The notes: generated by a model from the sequence alone, not told the origin. DNA of 64,000 nt from Sphingopyxis sp. L1A2A (GCF_005502465.1 NZ_SCOT01000013.1:26015-90014), one strand, 5' to 3'. Positions 27,121 through 38,960 are shown, counted from the stretch's first letter. Made by a program: numbers and translations.

Positions 27121-28164
27121 TCATGGGCGTGCGCCGACCACCGGCGTTTTCTCGTTGGCCGCAACGCCCACTGCGCCGCCGGTCGTGCCGCGGGCGACCA
27201 GCGTCGGGGTCAGGATCGTCGCGCTCGCCGCGCCCAGCGTTTCGCCGCGCAGGATACGCAGCAGCATCATCATCGCGGTCGACCCCAGTCGGTCGATATT
27301 GACCTGCATCGTCGACAGCGAGGGGTTGAGGTGGCGGGCGAGGGGGATATCATCGAACCCGGCGACCATGATGTCGCCGGGCACCGACACGCCCGATCCG
27401 GCGAGTTCGGCGATCAGCCCCACCGCCATCTGGTCGTTGGCGGCAAAGACCGCGTCGACGGGCAGCCGCCCCTGCACCAGCAGCCGCGCCGCCTGTGCGC
27501 CGCTTTCCTCGGAAAAGTCGCCGGGCAGGATCGCGGGGCTCTGCACTTTGGCGATTTTCGCCATTGCGTCGGCAAAGCCGCGCTGGCGGTCGCGCGCGTC
27601 GCGGTTGTGTTTCGGGCCGGCGATATGGACGACCTGCTGCGCGCCGCGTTCGAGCAGCGCTTCGGTCATCGCATAGGCGCCGTGATAATTGTCGACCGCG
27701 ACGAATGGCAGGTCGAGCGACCCCGCGTCATAGTTGAGCAGGACCGTCGGCAGCGCCGGGTCAAGATAGCCCGACAGCAATTCGGGCTTCACGTCGGGCG
27801 GCATCACCAGCAACCCGTCGACGCGCCCGCGCATTGCGGCGATGGCGGCGGCGGTTTCGTGCGTGCTGCCGTGCATGTTCCCGAGCAGCAGGTGCATGCC
27901 CGATTCATGCGCGACCAGGTCGATACCGCGAATGATCTCCGAAAAGAATTCGCCGAACAGGTCGGGCAGGATGACGCCGACGGTATCGGTCTTGCGCCGG
28001 GTCAGGCTGCGCGCGCCGCTGTGGGGGACGAAATTGAGCTTCTTCACCGCCGCCAGCACCGCGGCCTTGGTCGGGGCGGTGACATTGCTGTGGCCATTGA
28101 TCGCGCGTGATGCCGTGGCGACCGAAACTCCCGCCTCGCGGGCGACATCCCTCAACGTGGTCAT
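27121..28164 (-). CDS. LacI-family transcriptional regulator
   Basis: 347 residues. The N-terminal helix-turn-helix TLRDVAREAGVSVATASRA is canonical and is followed by a hinge helix and a periplasmic-binding-protein-like effector domain (VGVILPDLFGEFFSEII, AVFAANDQMAVGLIAE, VAGFDDIPLARHLNPSLST). The start at 28164 is preceded by GAGGGGG; the upstream in-frame extension is not HTH-like. It lies inside the ABC operon between the ATPase and binding-protein genes. Three copies of a LacI-type palindrome beside this locus suggest it represses the whole carbohydrate regulon until a sugar ligand binds. Confidence 0.93.
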   Translation of the reverse strand: MTTLRDVAREAGVSVATASRAINGHSNVTAPTKAAVLAAVKKLNFVPHSGARSLTRRKTDTVGVILPDLFGEFFSEIIRGIDLVAHESGMHLLLGNMHGSTHETAAAIAAMRGRVDGLLVMPPDVKPELLSGYLDPALPTVLLNYDAGSLDLPFVAVDNYHGAYAMTEALLERGAQQVVHIAGPKHNRDARDRQRGFADAMAKIAKVQSPAILPGDFSEESGAQAARLLVQGRLPVDAVFAANDQMAVGLIAELAGSGVSVPGDIMVAGFDDIPLARHLNPSLSTMQVNIDRLGSTAMMMLLRILRGETLGAASATILTPTLVARGTTGGAVGVAANEKTPVVGARP

Positions 28165-28251
28165 GCTGCTCGCCCCCTCATTGTCCGATGGTCCCACCCC
28201 GCCGCTGCGACGCCGTTGTGATGGTGGATAGCGGACACGGAACGGCAACTA

Positions 28252-28265
28252 GGTAACCGGTTACA
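28252..28265. promoter_or_regulatory. LacI-family operator (copy 2), upstream of lacI
   Basis: GGTAACCGGTTACA contains the perfect 12-bp palindrome GTAACCGGTTAC. It lies 88 bp upstream of the lacI start, in the 117-bp gap after the ATPase gene. The position suggests autoregulation and an internal promoter for lacI and the downstream importer, glucosidase, esterase and EEP genes. Confidence 0.78.
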
Positions 28266-28281
28266 GAAACAAATTGCAAGG

Positions 28282-29367
28282 TCATTTGCGCGCCTCCCGG
28301 GGGATCGCGCGGCCTATGGCGTCAAACAGGTGCAGCTGGTCCGGTGGCAACAGCGCTACGACCTTTTCGCCCTCGCGCAGGCTGCCATCGTCGCGCCGCT
28401 GACACGCGATGGGATCGCCGCCGTCGGCTGCCTGCAGATGCACGGTAGCCAGGCCGCCGAGCCGCTCGACGAAGGTGATGGTAAAGGGCAATGCGCCCGC
28501 CGCGGCGCCGATCTCGATATCTTCGGGCCGGATGCCGACCGACACCGGCGTGCCCGGCGCGAGCGGCGCCGCAAGCGGGGGCAGGGCGACGCAGCCGCCA
28601 TCGATCAGCTGGGCCGATCCATCATCGGCAACGACCGCCGCCAGAATGTTCATGCGCGGGGTGCCGAGAAACTGGGCGACGAAGATGTTGGCGGGACTTT
28701 CGTAAAGCGCGCGCGGGCTGCCGACCTGTTCGATAATGCCATCGCGCAGCACGATGATCCGGTCGGCGAGCGTCATCGCCTCGACCTGATCGTGGGTGAC
28801 GTACAGCGTCGTCGTGCCGAGCTGGCGGTGCAGGCTGGCGAACTCATACCGCATCCGCACGCGCAAATCGGCATCGAGGTTCGACAACGGTTCGTCGAAC
28901 AGGAAAATCTGCGGCTGGCGGACGATCGCGCGGCCGATCGCGACGCGCTGGCGCTGACCGCCGGACAAGGCCGCGGGCTTGCGATCGAGCAGCGGCTCGA
29001 TGTGCAGGATAGCGGCGGCGCGGCGCACCGCGTCGTCGATCTCCGTCTTCGATGCCTTGGCGATCTTGAGCCCGAACGCCATATTCTCGCGAACGGTCAG
29101 GTGCGGGTACAGCGCGTAGGATTGGAAGACCATCGCGATGCCGCGCTCCGATGGCGGCAGGTCGGTGACGTCGCGGTCGCCGATGCTGATGCGGCCGCTC
29201 GTCAGCTCTTCCAGCCCGGCGACTGCGCGCAGCAAGGTCGATTTGCCGCACCCCGACGGCCCGACGATCACGGTGAATTCGCCGTCGGCGACGTCGATCG
29301 ATACGCCCTTCAGCACCTCGGTCTCGCCAAAGTTCTTGCGCGCGTCACGGATCGACAATCCCGCCAT
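28282..29367 (-). CDS. sugar ABC transporter ATPase (MsmK/UgpC-type)
   Basis: 361-residue CUT1 ATPase. Walker [10 protein letters not shown], the signature [14 protein letters not shown], Walker [13 protein letters not shown] and the switch His in YVTHDQ are intact. A C-terminal regulatory OB-type domain with VGIRPEDI is present, as in MalK and UgpC. It is the first gene of the minus-strand operon and should energise the two permeases. An operator-like palindrome lies about 227 bp upstream, and another lies just after its 3' end before lacI. Confidence 0.93.
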   Translation of the reverse strand: MAGLSIRDARKNFGETEVLKGVSIDVADGEFTVIVGPSGCGKSTLLRAVAGLEELTSGRISIGDRDVTDLPPSERGIAMVFQSYALYPHLTVRENMAFGLKIAKASKTEIDDAVRRAAAILHIEPLLDRKPAALSGGQRQRVAIGRAIVRQPQIFLFDEPLSNLDADLRVRMRYEFASLHRQLGTTTLYVTHDQVEAMTLADRIIVLRDGIIEQVGSPRALYESPANIFVAQFLGTPRMNILAAVVADDGSAQLIDGGCVALPPLAAPLAPGTPVSVGIRPEDIEIGAAAGALPFTITFVERLGGLATVHLQAADGGDPIACQRRDDGSLREGEKVVALLPPDQLHLFDAIGRAIPREARK

Positions 29368-31258
<1,891 letters not shown>

Positions 31259-31266
31259 ATTCGCTT

Positions 31267-31360
31267 CGTCGTTGCGACCCCGGGCTCGATCCGGGGGAAG
31301 CAATCCAGAGCGATTACCGCTACGCTGGATTGCCGCGTCGCTTCGCTCCTCGCAATGACG
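31267..31360. repeat. intergenic inverted-repeat element
   Basis: The outer arms CGTCGTTGCGA (31267-31277) and TCGCAATGACG (31350-31360) are imperfectly complementary. Inside are the inverted AGCAATCCAG/CTGGATTGCC pair and a GC-rich hairpin. This sequence style is common in alphaproteobacterial intergenic spaces. It lies between guaB and the RsmB-like gene on the same strand. Confidence 0.65.
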
Positions 31361-31377
31361 ATCAAAGGTATAAAATC

Positions 31378-32568
31378 ATGACCCCCGCTGCCCGCGTCCA
31401 GACCGCGATCGAGATCCTTGACGTCATTGCCGCCGCCGCTCGCGACGGTGGTGCCCCCGCCGACGCGATCTTTGCCGAGGCGATGCGCGCGCGCCGCTAT
31501 GCCGGGTCAAAGGACCGCCGCGCGATCCGCGGACTCGTCTATGATGCGATCCGCCGCGTGCGCTCGGCGCCCGCATCGGGCCGCGCCGCGATGCTTGCGC
31601 TCGCCGACGCCGATCCGGAGCTGGCCGCGCTGTTCGACGGCGCCGCCTATGGCCCGGCCGCGATCGGCGCCGACGAGCCGCGCGCTGAAACCGGGCTCGC
31701 CACCCCTGCGCTGATGAAGCTGTTCGACCCGCTGGTTGGCAAGGCCGAGCGCGATGCCATGCTGGTGCGCGCGCCGCTCGACCTGCGCGCCAATCGCCTG
31801 CGCTCGAGCCGCGACGAACTGGCGATGATCTTTCCCGACGGCGAAGCGATCGACGGTCTCGCCGACGGCTGGCGCCTGCCGGGCGAAACCGCGGCGGTCC
31901 AGCATTCGGCCTATGCCGAGGGACAATTCGAGGTCCAGGACGCGGCGAGCCAATATGCCGCCGCCGCGCTCGGCGCCGAAGCCGGACAGGTGGTGATCGA
32001 TCTGTGCGCTGGCGCGGGCGGCAAGTCGCTCGCCATCGCTTCGGCGACGAACGACGAAGCCGCAATCCTCGCCTGCGACACCAACCGCGCGCGGCTGCAA
32101 CAATTGGCGCCGCGCGCGCACCGCGCCGGGGCAACCGGGATCGAAACGCTGCTGCTCAACCCCGGACAGGAGCGCGCGATGCTCGCCGACCGGATGGACA
32201 AGGCCGACCGCGTCATCGTCGATGCCCCCTGTTCGGGCAGCGGCACCTGGCGGCGCAGCCCCGAACTGCGCTGGCGCTCGACCCCCGCGCGGCTCGATCG
32301 GCATGTCGCCGATCAGGCAAAGCTGCTCGACATCGGCGCGGCGCTGGTGGCGCCGGGGGGTAAAATCCTCTATGCGGTGTGTTCGATCATCGCTCGCGAG
32401 GGGCGCACACAGGTGGATGATTTTCTGGGCAAGCATCGCGGCTGGACCGCCGATACCGACTATCTGCCGGACGCCGTCGGCCGCGCCGCGGGGGCCGGTT
32501 TTCTGCTCACCCCGGGGCATGACCGCTGCGACGGATTTTTTCTCGCGCGACTGACGGCGCCATGTTAG
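31378..32568 (+). CDS. RsmB/NOP-family rRNA (cytosine-C5) methyltransferase
   Basis: 396 residues. It has an N-terminal helical RNA-binding region of the NusB/RsmB type, then a Rossmann methyltransferase domain: SAM motif VVIDLCAGAGGKSLAI (about 205-220), motif IV DAPCSGSGTWRR with Cys285, and motif VI YAVCSIIAREG with Cys335. Both Cys residues needed for m5C formation are present. Likely target is 16S rRNA, by analogy with RsmB. The start at 31378 follows AAAGG; the 16-residue upstream extension runs through the repeat element and is rejected. Confidence 0.88.
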   Translation: MTPAARVQTAIEILDVIAAAARDGGAPADAIFAEAMRARRYAGSKDRRAIRGLVYDAIRRVRSAPASGRAAMLALADADPELAALFDGAAYGPAAIGADEPRAETGLATPALMKLFDPLVGKAERDAMLVRAPLDLRANRLRSSRDELAMIFPDGEAIDGLADGWRLPGETAAVQHSAYAEGQFEVQDAASQYAAAALGAEAGQVVIDLCAGAGGKSLAIASATNDEAAILACDTNRARLQQLAPRAHRAGATGIETLLLNPGQERAMLADRMDKADRVIVDAPCSGSGTWRRSPELRWRSTPARLDRHVADQAKLLDIGAALVAPGGKILYAVCSIIAREGRTQVDDFLGKHRGWTADTDYLPDAVGRAAGAGFLLTPGHDRCDGFFLARLTAPC

Positions 32569-32599
32569 CATCCTGCCAATGAAAAGATGGGAGAATGCG

Positions 32600-33127
32600 A
32601 TGCGCGTCGGTTTTCTGGCTCTAGCCGCGGGGGTTGTCCTCGCCAGTTTGCCCACGGCATCCGATGCCCAGCGCGCCGACAGCGACATCTTCCCGCGCTC
32701 GGTCGTGCTCCAGCAGGACGGGCAAAAGGCCCAGGAATCCGGCGATCTGAACCTGGCAATCGACCTCTATGAATCGGCGCTTGCCGCCGATCCGCGCAAC
32801 CGTTCGGCGATTATCGCGCTGGCGCAGGTCGCCCGCGCGCAAGGGCTGCCGGGCAAAGCGATCAGCCTGTATCGCGAGGCCTTGGTGCTCGAACCGAATG
32901 ACATCGTCGCGCTGACCGGGCAGGGCGAAGCGCTGGCCGACAAGGGCGCGCTCGAACTGGCACGCGAGAAGCTGGCCGAAGCGCAGCGCGTGTGCGGCGA
33001 CAAATGCCCGCAGGTCGCCGCGCTGGAAAAGACGATTTCGTCGAGCGCATCGAAGCGTGTCGTCGCTGCCGAGGCACTGGTGCCGAAACCGGTCGTTGCG
33101 ACGGTGAGCCCGACGAGCCAGAATTAA
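32600..33127 (+). CDS. exported tetratricopeptide-repeat protein
   Basis: 175 residues with a signal peptide (MRVGFLALAAGVVLASLPTASDAQ). At least two TPR units follow (QESGDLNLAIDLYESALAAD, GLPGKAISLYREALVLEP) and a third, weaker one. The start with GGGAG at good spacing is preferred to an ATG seven codons earlier. Such small periplasmic TPR proteins usually scaffold envelope complexes; no partner is visible. It is 31 bp downstream of the RsmB-like gene and may share its transcript. Confidence 0.8.
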   Translation: MRVGFLALAAGVVLASLPTASDAQRADSDIFPRSVVLQQDGQKAQESGDLNLAIDLYESALAADPRNRSAIIALAQVARAQGLPGKAISLYREALVLEPNDIVALTGQGEALADKGALELAREKLAEAQRVCGDKCPQVAALEKTISSSASKRVVAAEALVPKPVVATVSPTSQN

Positions 33128-33188
33128 GGTCTGACTAGAATCGGATGGCAGCTTTGGGGCGGGGAGCTGTCGTTTGCTAGCCTATCTT

Positions 33189-33301
33189 CGTCACCCCGGA
33201 CCCTTCGACACGCTCAGGACAGGCTTGATCCGGGGTCCAGACCCCTTGCGCCGCGCTATGCTGCTAGGGCGGATGGATCCCGGATCAAGTCCGGGATGAC
33301 G
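33189..33301. repeat. intergenic inverted-repeat element between convergent genes
   Basis: The arms CGTCACCCCGGAC (33189-33201) and GTCCGGGATGACG (33289-33301) enclose a second pair, CTTGATCCGGGGTCC/GGATCCCGGATCAAG. It fills the gap between the convergent TPR and rsmA genes and could act as a bidirectional terminator. A related element lies at 50884-50960. Confidence 0.65.
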
Positions 33302-33316
33302 AGGAGGATCGCGACC

Positions 33317-34156
33317 CTACGCCCCCAACGCCCGCGCCAGCGTGACCCACTCTCCGACGCTGACCGTTTCGGCGCGGCGGGTCGGGTCGATCCCCAGCAC
33401 CTCGACCGCGGCGACTGCGCCTTCGACGCCCTTCAGGCTTTGCCGCAGCATCTTGCGCCGCTGGCCGAACCCCTTTTCGGTCAGCTTTGACAGCAGCTTG
33501 GGATTGACCCCGGCGGGTTGATCCGCGGCAACGACATGGACAATCGCCGACATCACCTTGGGCGGCGGGGTAAAGGCCGAGCGGTGGACCTTCATCGCGA
33601 TCTTCGCGGTCGATCGCCACTGCGCCAGCACCGCGAGGCGTCCGTAAGCGCTCGTATCGACCGGCGCGACGATACGCTCGGCAACCTCCTGCTGGAACAT
33701 CAGGGTCAACGATAACCAGCGCGGCGGCCATTCGGCGGGTTCGAGCCAGCGGGTGAACAATGCGGTGCCGACATTATAGGGCAGGTTGGCGACGATGTGA
33801 TACGGCGCGCCGCCGGTCAGCGCGTCGACATCGACCGCCATGGCATCGTCGGCGATCACCGTCAGCTGGCCCGGAAACGCCTCGGCCAGTTCGGCGAGGA
33901 GCGGCAGGCAGCGGTCGTCGCGCTCGACCGCGATCACCTTTGCCCCGGCGCGGAGTAGCGCACGGGTCAGCCCGCCGGGGCCCGGACCAACCTCGAACAC
34001 CGTGGCACCATCAAGATCGCCGGGGATCGCCGCGATGCGGTCGAGCAATTGTTCGTCGAACAGGAAATTCTGGCCCAGCGCCTTGCTGGCCGAGAGCCCA
34101 TGCGCGCGCACGGTTTCGCGCAGCGGCGGCAGGTGGGGCGCGGGGCGGGCGCTCAC
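33317..34156 (-). CDS. rsmA: 16S rRNA dimethyladenosine transferase RsmA (KsgA)
   Basis: 279 residues. It dimethylates two adjacent adenines near the 3' end of 16S rRNA during small-subunit assembly. Motifs are ALGQNFLFD (about 27-34), the SAM site FEVGPGPGGLT (54-64) and the catalytic NLPYN (124-128), with the usual C-terminal helical domain. It overlaps pdxA by four bases (ATGA). The order lptD-surA-pdxA-rsmA matches the classical E. coli arrangement. Confidence 0.96.
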   Translation of the reverse strand: MSARPAPHLPPLRETVRAHGLSASKALGQNFLFDEQLLDRIAAIPGDLDGATVFEVGPGPGGLTRALLRAGAKVIAVERDDRCLPLLAELAEAFPGQLTVIADDAMAVDVDALTGGAPYHIVANLPYNVGTALFTRWLEPAEWPPRWLSLTLMFQQEVAERIVAPVDTSAYGRLAVLAQWRSTAKIAMKVHRSAFTPPPKVMSAIVHVVAADQPAGVNPKLLSKLTEKGFGQRRKMLRQSLKGVEGAVAAVEVLGIDPTRRAETVSVGEWVTLARALGA

Positions 34157-35172
34157 TTGGCCGGGGCGCAGCTGCGCTCGCGCGCCGTTGCCAGTTTGGC
34201 GGCCATGGCGATCGCGGCGATCGTCGGGCCGGGATCGGCCAGCGCGGTCCCGGCGATGTTGAACGCGGTGCCATGGTCGGGCGAGGTGCGGATGATCGGC
34301 AGGCCGAGGGTCAGATTGACCCCGTCGTGGAAATGCAGTGCCTTGAACGGGGTCAGCGCCTGATCGTGATAGGCACAGAGCAGCGCGTCATAGCGGGCGC
34401 GGACGGCGGGCGCGAACAGGCTGTCGGCGGCGAGCGGGCCATCGACGATGATGCCTTCTTCGGCAAGCTGCGCGACCGCAGGCACCATGATGCGGTCTTC
34501 TTCGCTGCCGAGCTGGCCGCTCTCGCCGGCATGGGGATTGAGCCCGGCGAGCGCGAGGCGCGGGTTTTCGATCCCGAAATCGCGTTTCAGGCCGCGCACG
34601 ACGATCCGCGCCTTGGCAACGATCAATTCGACCGTCAGTCGCTCGGACACTTCGATCAGCGGGATATGGACGGTGAGCGGAACGACGCGGAGCGACGGCC
34701 CGGCCAGCATCATCACCGCGTTGGTGGCGGTCACGCCGCAGCGTTCGGCGATGAATTCGGTCTGGCCCGGATGGGTATAGCCGATGCCGTGCAGCGCGAA
34801 TTTCGACACCGACCCGGTGACGAGCGCCGAACTTGCCTGATTGCGGGTCAGCCCGATGCCGGTTTCGAGCGCGTGGAGCGCGCAGGTCGCGCCCGCCGCG
34901 GTCGGCGTGCCGGGGGTCAGCGGCCCGCTGTCTTCCAGATGCCAGACGGGCAGGGCGTCGTCGAAGGTCCGCTGGACCTCGTCGATGTCGCCAACCCGCG
35001 CGATCGGGCCGTCCCAGACAGCGGCGATCGCCGCCGCGTCGCCAATCGCGAAAAAGGGCGGCAAATGGCTTTCGCGGCGCGCCGCCCAGGCGCGCGCGGT
35101 GACTTCGGGTCCGACACCGGCCGGGTCACCCATGGTGACCGCGATCGGCTGTCGAAGATCGGAATACGGCAT
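34153..35172 (-). CDS. pdxA: 4-hydroxythreonine-4-phosphate dehydrogenase PdxA
   Basis: 339 residues. NAD-dependent oxidation of 4-phosphohydroxy-threonine in the DXP-dependent pyridoxal-phosphate pathway. The N-terminal signature AVTMGDPAGVGPE and the metal-ligand histidines in GYTHPGQTEF, NPHAGESG and CAYHDQALTPFK are present. It lies nine bases after surA and overlaps rsmA, so it is a middle gene of the lptD-surA-pdxA-rsmA run. Confidence 0.96.
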   Translation of the reverse strand: MPYSDLRQPIAVTMGDPAGVGPEVTARAWAARRESHLPPFFAIGDAAAIAAVWDGPIARVGDIDEVQRTFDDALPVWHLEDSGPLTPGTPTAAGATCALHALETGIGLTRNQASSALVTGSVSKFALHGIGYTHPGQTEFIAERCGVTATNAVMMLAGPSLRVVPLTVHIPLIEVSERLTVELIVAKARIVVRGLKRDFGIENPRLALAGLNPHAGESGQLGSEEDRIMVPAVAQLAEEGIIVDGPLAADSLFAPAVRARYDALLCAYHDQALTPFKALHFHDGVNLTLGLPIIRTSPDHGTAFNIAGTALADPGPTIAAIAMAAKLATARERSCAPAK

Positions 35173-35181
35173 TGGCTATAT

Positions 35182-36522
35182 TCAGCTATATTCGATCACG
35201 GCATCCCGGCGCAGGTCGCGCAGATAACGCTGGGCCCGCTTGTTGACCTTTTCTTCCAGCAGGCGCGCCTCGATCTGCTCGAGATTGGGAGCGGTTGCTG
35301 TCTGCGGCAAGTCACGCCCGCACAGCACCAAGACGCTCACCCCCTCATTGGCGGCGCCGAACGGCTGGGTCGTCTGCCCGATTTGCAGGTTGATCAGCGT
35401 ACTTTGCAGGGGCGCGGGCAGCGCGCGCATTTCGATGTTGTCGCGGGACACGACCGTCGCGCCCAGCTGCGCGGCAACCGCATCGGCGCCGCCGCAACCC
35501 GCGATGTTGCGCGTGGCTTCGGCAAACTGGCCGGCCAGCTCGGAGGCGCGGGCCTGCGTCGTGCCGGCGGCGAAATCGAGCGAGATCTGCTTCAGGCTGA
35601 GGATGGCGTCGCGCGGGTCGGCGGTCAGCACTTGGCGCCGATCGATCATCAGCATGATCGACACGCCGCCGGGAACCTGGATCGGCCCGACCAGCTGACC
35701 GGGCTGCATCTGGGTCGCCGCCTCGGCCATCGATGTGGGCAGCTGGCCGGGTTTCACCCAGCCCAGATCGCCGCCGACGACCGCGGTCGATGCCTCGGAA
35801 AATTGGCGCGCATAGGCGGCAAAGCTGCCGCCCGCCTGCAACGCCTGGATGATCTTCTGGGCATTTTCGGTGACCGCGGCGACATTGTCCGACGGCGCCG
35901 ACAAATAGATTTCACCAAGGTGGAATTCGTCCTGACCCTTGGAATCGTTCAGCCGCTGGACCACCGAGGTGACTTCGTCGGTGGACACGTTGGTCGTCGA
36001 TTGAATGTTGCGCGACAACAGGCGGTCCCAGGCAAATTCGCCGCGGATCTGCTGCTTTACGGCCGCCGCCGACGAACCCTTGGTGACAAGATACGCCGAA
36101 AACTGGTCGGGGGTCTGCTTGAAGCGCGTCGCGAGGCGAGCGAATTGATCGTTGACGACATTTTCGTCGATGGTGATATCGGCCGCCTTGGCTTCCTGAA
36201 TCTGCAATTTCTCGTCGATCAGGTTGCTGAACACCTGATTGCGCAGTCGCTGGAGCTCCTCGGGCGGCAGCTCGACATTGTTGTTGGCGATGCGGATCAA
36301 CGCCATCCGCTGCTCTATGTCGGTCGCGGTGATGATCTCGCCGTTCACGGTCGCCGACGGGCGATAGACGTTGCTCTTGGCATCGCCGAAAATCTGGACA
36401 TTGCCGGGAATGTTGAGGCTGGTCGTCGGGACTTCGTCGTCGCTGACGGTCTGCGCCAGCACCGGCGTGATGCCGACGGCGGCCACGGCGATCAGGCCGA
36501 TCATGGTCGAAAATTTGGTCAT
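35182..36522 (-). CDS. surA: periplasmic chaperone/peptidyl-prolyl isomerase SurA
   Basis: 446 residues. It escorts outer-membrane proteins, including LptD, through the periplasm. The signal peptide is MTKFSTMIGLIAVAAVGITPVLAQ, from an ATG with AGGG five bases upstream; a GTG two codons earlier lacks such spacing. A SurA N-terminal helical domain spans about 55-180. One recognisable parvulin domain spans about 200-300 (FHLGEIYLSAP, GGDLGWVKPGQLP). A second parvulin domain, as in E. coli, is not evident. It sits downstream of lptD. Confidence 0.93.
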   Translation of the reverse strand: MTKFSTMIGLIAVAAVGITPVLAQTVSDDEVPTTSLNIPGNVQIFGDAKSNVYRPSATVNGEIITATDIEQRMALIRIANNNVELPPEELQRLRNQVFSNLIDEKLQIQEAKAADITIDENVVNDQFARLATRFKQTPDQFSAYLVTKGSSAAAVKQQIRGEFAWDRLLSRNIQSTTNVSTDEVTSVVQRLNDSKGQDEFHLGEIYLSAPSDNVAAVTENAQKIIQALQAGGSFAAYARQFSEASTAVVGGDLGWVKPGQLPTSMAEAATQMQPGQLVGPIQVPGGVSIMLMIDRRQVLTADPRDAILSLKQISLDFAAGTTQARASELAGQFAEATRNIAGCGGADAVAAQLGATVVSRDNIEMRALPAPLQSTLINLQIGQTTQPFGAANEGVSVLVLCGRDLPQTATAPNLEQIEARLLEEKVNKRAQRYLRDLRRDAVIEYS

Positions 36523-36656
36523 CTTCACCCTATTCGAGAATTAGTGGCACGCTCCGTATCAGCGGATACGCCCGATGGTCCAGCGCAATCCGCCATATTG
36601 ACCGTTTCAGGCCTGCCGATAGCGCGTGAACGCTGAACCTAGGCTGAGCGATACGA

Positions 36657-38960
36657 TCAGAACCCGAGATTGCGGAAGGCAACGCGGAACGAAAAGCTGT
36701 TGCCGCGCCGCGCATCACCGGTGTCGGCATAGTCGCGGCGCCACGTCAGCGCGATCGACAGACAGTCGTCGTCATAGGCGATGCCAAGACGATGGCGAAT
36801 GGGCTCGAACCCGTCCGCGGAACTGAGCGGGTCGTCACTCTGCTGGGTCAGGTCGACAATCGCCGAACCAAAGACCGACCAATATTGCGCGATCGCGACG
36901 CGGCCGCCGACGCGCGCCTCTTCGCGGTCCTGCAAATCCTCGCCGAGCAGCAAGATGTCGCGGTTGAGCCGCGAATAGCCGAGCACGGCATAGGTCGAGC
37001 GGCTGCCGATCGTCGCGTCGAATTCGTTGCGGCGGATCGCCAGATTGTCCTTGTCGAGCCGGTAGCGGTGGGTGAGGCGCAAGAAGTCGCGATAGGCAAT
37101 CGTAGTCCGCCCGACGACATCCGAGGTGCGATCGGTCAGCCCGGTGCCGTCGGGAAACAGGCTGGGTTTGTCCGACAGGCGATAGCTTTGCCCGACGCTG
37201 CTGCTGATGTTGAACCCCGGGCGGCTGTAATTCCATTCGACGCCATAGGTGATGCGCGCGCCGTCCTCGAACCGGTCATAGCCGTTGAAACGGTTGATGG
37301 CGAACAGGTTGCTGTCCTCGAGGTCAAAGGCGCGTGAATCCTCGTTCGGGATGTCGAGATTCTTGATCGGCGGGGTGGCGACGATCTGGACCCGCGGGGT
37401 CAGCGTCTGGGTACCGCCTGCAAATTCGCCGACGAACGGCCAGCGCATGTCGGCGGCGACCGCGGCGATCCCGCGCGCCTGCCATCCCGACTTGCCGCGG
37501 TAGCCCGGGATCGTGGTGAGCAGATTTTCATCGCTGTGATAGACGTCGCCGCGGACCAGGGCGGTCAGGGTGACTTCCTGGCCCCACCGCGTCAGGCCGC
37601 GCAAATCCCAGCGCGCGCCGGCAAAGGCGCGCTGCGTATCCTGTCCCGCGGTGCGACCGATCGCCAGCGTATTGAGCTGCAGTTCGACCTGACCGCCCAG
37701 CACCGGATCGGCAAAGCGCTGGCGATAATCGATGATCGGCAGCGCGATCGGCTGTTGCCCCTGTTCGTCGTTGGCGCGCAGCGTCTGGGTCGCCCAGCCG
37801 GCGACCGACAAATAGCTGTTGCCGCCGATCCGTTCGAGCTCGAAGGTCGAGCGCAGCCGGTCGTCGCGGCTGATGTCATAGCGGCGCATGAAGGTGCGGT
37901 CGGTGGCGATCCGCCCCGAATAGCTGAGGCTCCAGCGCGGGTCGAACTGGAACTTGCCGGCGCTCTCCAGATAGCCGCGAAAGCGTTTGCGGCTGTCGGG
38001 GTCTTCGCCGGTCAGCGGGACCAGCGAGCTGTAGGTTGCATAGCCGTTGATCCGGAACGAGCCGATGTCGGTCAGGGCGCGGAACTCGCCCTCGATCATC
38101 GGCGCTGCGCCGGTGTAGAGGTGCGGGGTGATCGTGATGTCGCGGTCGGGCGCGAGGCGCAGATAATAGGGCACCGCGACTTCAAAGCCGTTGCTGCGGT
38201 CGAGGCGGATTTCGGGCACGAGCAGCCCGCTGCCCGCCTCGCTGTTCGCCGGATGGCTGAGCCCAGGCAGCGGGATCAGCGGCAGGCCGAAAAGCTCGAC
38301 CCGCGCGCCTTTGTAACGGATCTTGTTGTTCGCCCGGTCATAGGTGACGCGGACGGCGCGGATCTGCCAGCTTGGGTTTTTGGGGCACCCCTCGGCATCC
38401 TCGACCGGGCAGGGGGTATAGGCGGCATTTTCCAGCTCGATATTGCCATTCTCGAACCGGGTTCCCTTGACCGCGGCGAGCCGCGACCCGTTGTCGAGCA
38501 CGACGAGCAGATTTTCGACCACCCCGTCGCGCAAACTGTCGGTCAGCTCGATGCGGTCGCCATAAGCGGTATCGCCTTCGGGGCTTTTGATCGCGACATT
38601 GCCCTCGGCAAAGACCTGACCGGTCTTGCGGTTCCAGGTGACCTTGTCGGCGCGCATCGAAATCGCCTCGCGGTTCATCGCGACATTGCCCTCGGCAACC
38701 ACAACTTCGGTATCGCTGTCGTAATTAAGGTTGTCGGCGGCAAAGCCGACCTGATCTTCGGCGGCGACCGCGGGGGCGTCGGTGGTGACCGGCGCGACGT
38801 CGGGGGTCTGGAAATCGGGTTCGCCCGCAACCTCCTGCGCGGCGGGCGATTCGTCGGCCTGCTGCGCGACCGCGGGACTGGCAAGCAGCGCAAAACCGCT
38901 TGCCGTTGCCAGCCACAGCGGCGGCGATCGGTGCGCCTGTCGGAACAAAGCCCAGCTCAT
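36657..38960 (-). CDS. lptD: LPS-assembly protein LptD
   Basis: 767 residues. Outer-membrane beta-barrel that inserts lipopolysaccharide into the outer leaflet with LptE. A signal peptide ends near ASPAVAQ. A low-complexity linker leads to the LptA-like jellyroll (about 70-175: VGFAADNLNYDSDTEVVVAE, ADKVTWNRKTGQVFAEG). A Cys pair follows in YTPCPVEDAEGCPKN, then a large barrel ending in FRVAFRNLGF. It is the first gene of the lptD-surA-pdxA-rsmA block, with 134 bp to surA, and diverges from pepA. Confidence 0.95.
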   Translation of the reverse strand: MSWALFRQAHRSPPLWLATASGFALLASPAVAQQADESPAAQEVAGEPDFQTPDVAPVTTDAPAVAAEDQVGFAADNLNYDSDTEVVVAEGNVAMNREAISMRADKVTWNRKTGQVFAEGNVAIKSPEGDTAYGDRIELTDSLRDGVVENLLVVLDNGSRLAAVKGTRFENGNIELENAAYTPCPVEDAEGCPKNPSWQIRAVRVTYDRANNKIRYKGARVELFGLPLIPLPGLSHPANSEAGSGLLVPEIRLDRSNGFEVAVPYYLRLAPDRDITITPHLYTGAAPMIEGEFRALTDIGSFRINGYATYSSLVPLTGEDPDSRKRFRGYLESAGKFQFDPRWSLSYSGRIATDRTFMRRYDISRDDRLRSTFELERIGGNSYLSVAGWATQTLRANDEQGQQPIALPIIDYRQRFADPVLGGQVELQLNTLAIGRTAGQDTQRAFAGARWDLRGLTRWGQEVTLTALVRGDVYHSDENLLTTIPGYRGKSGWQARGIAAVAADMRWPFVGEFAGGTQTLTPRVQIVATPPIKNLDIPNEDSRAFDLEDSNLFAINRFNGYDRFEDGARITYGVEWNYSRPGFNISSSVGQSYRLSDKPSLFPDGTGLTDRTSDVVGRTTIAYRDFLRLTHRYRLDKDNLAIRRNEFDATIGSRSTYAVLGYSRLNRDILLLGEDLQDREEARVGGRVAIAQYWSVFGSAIVDLTQQSDDPLSSADGFEPIRHRLGIAYDDDCLSIALTWRRDYADTGDARRGNSFSFRVAFRNLGF

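Noticed and set aside
33760..36636. 958-codon open frame on the plus strand
   Set aside because: It runs antisense to rsmA, pdxA and surA, whose products are certain; long shadow frames are expected at this GC content.
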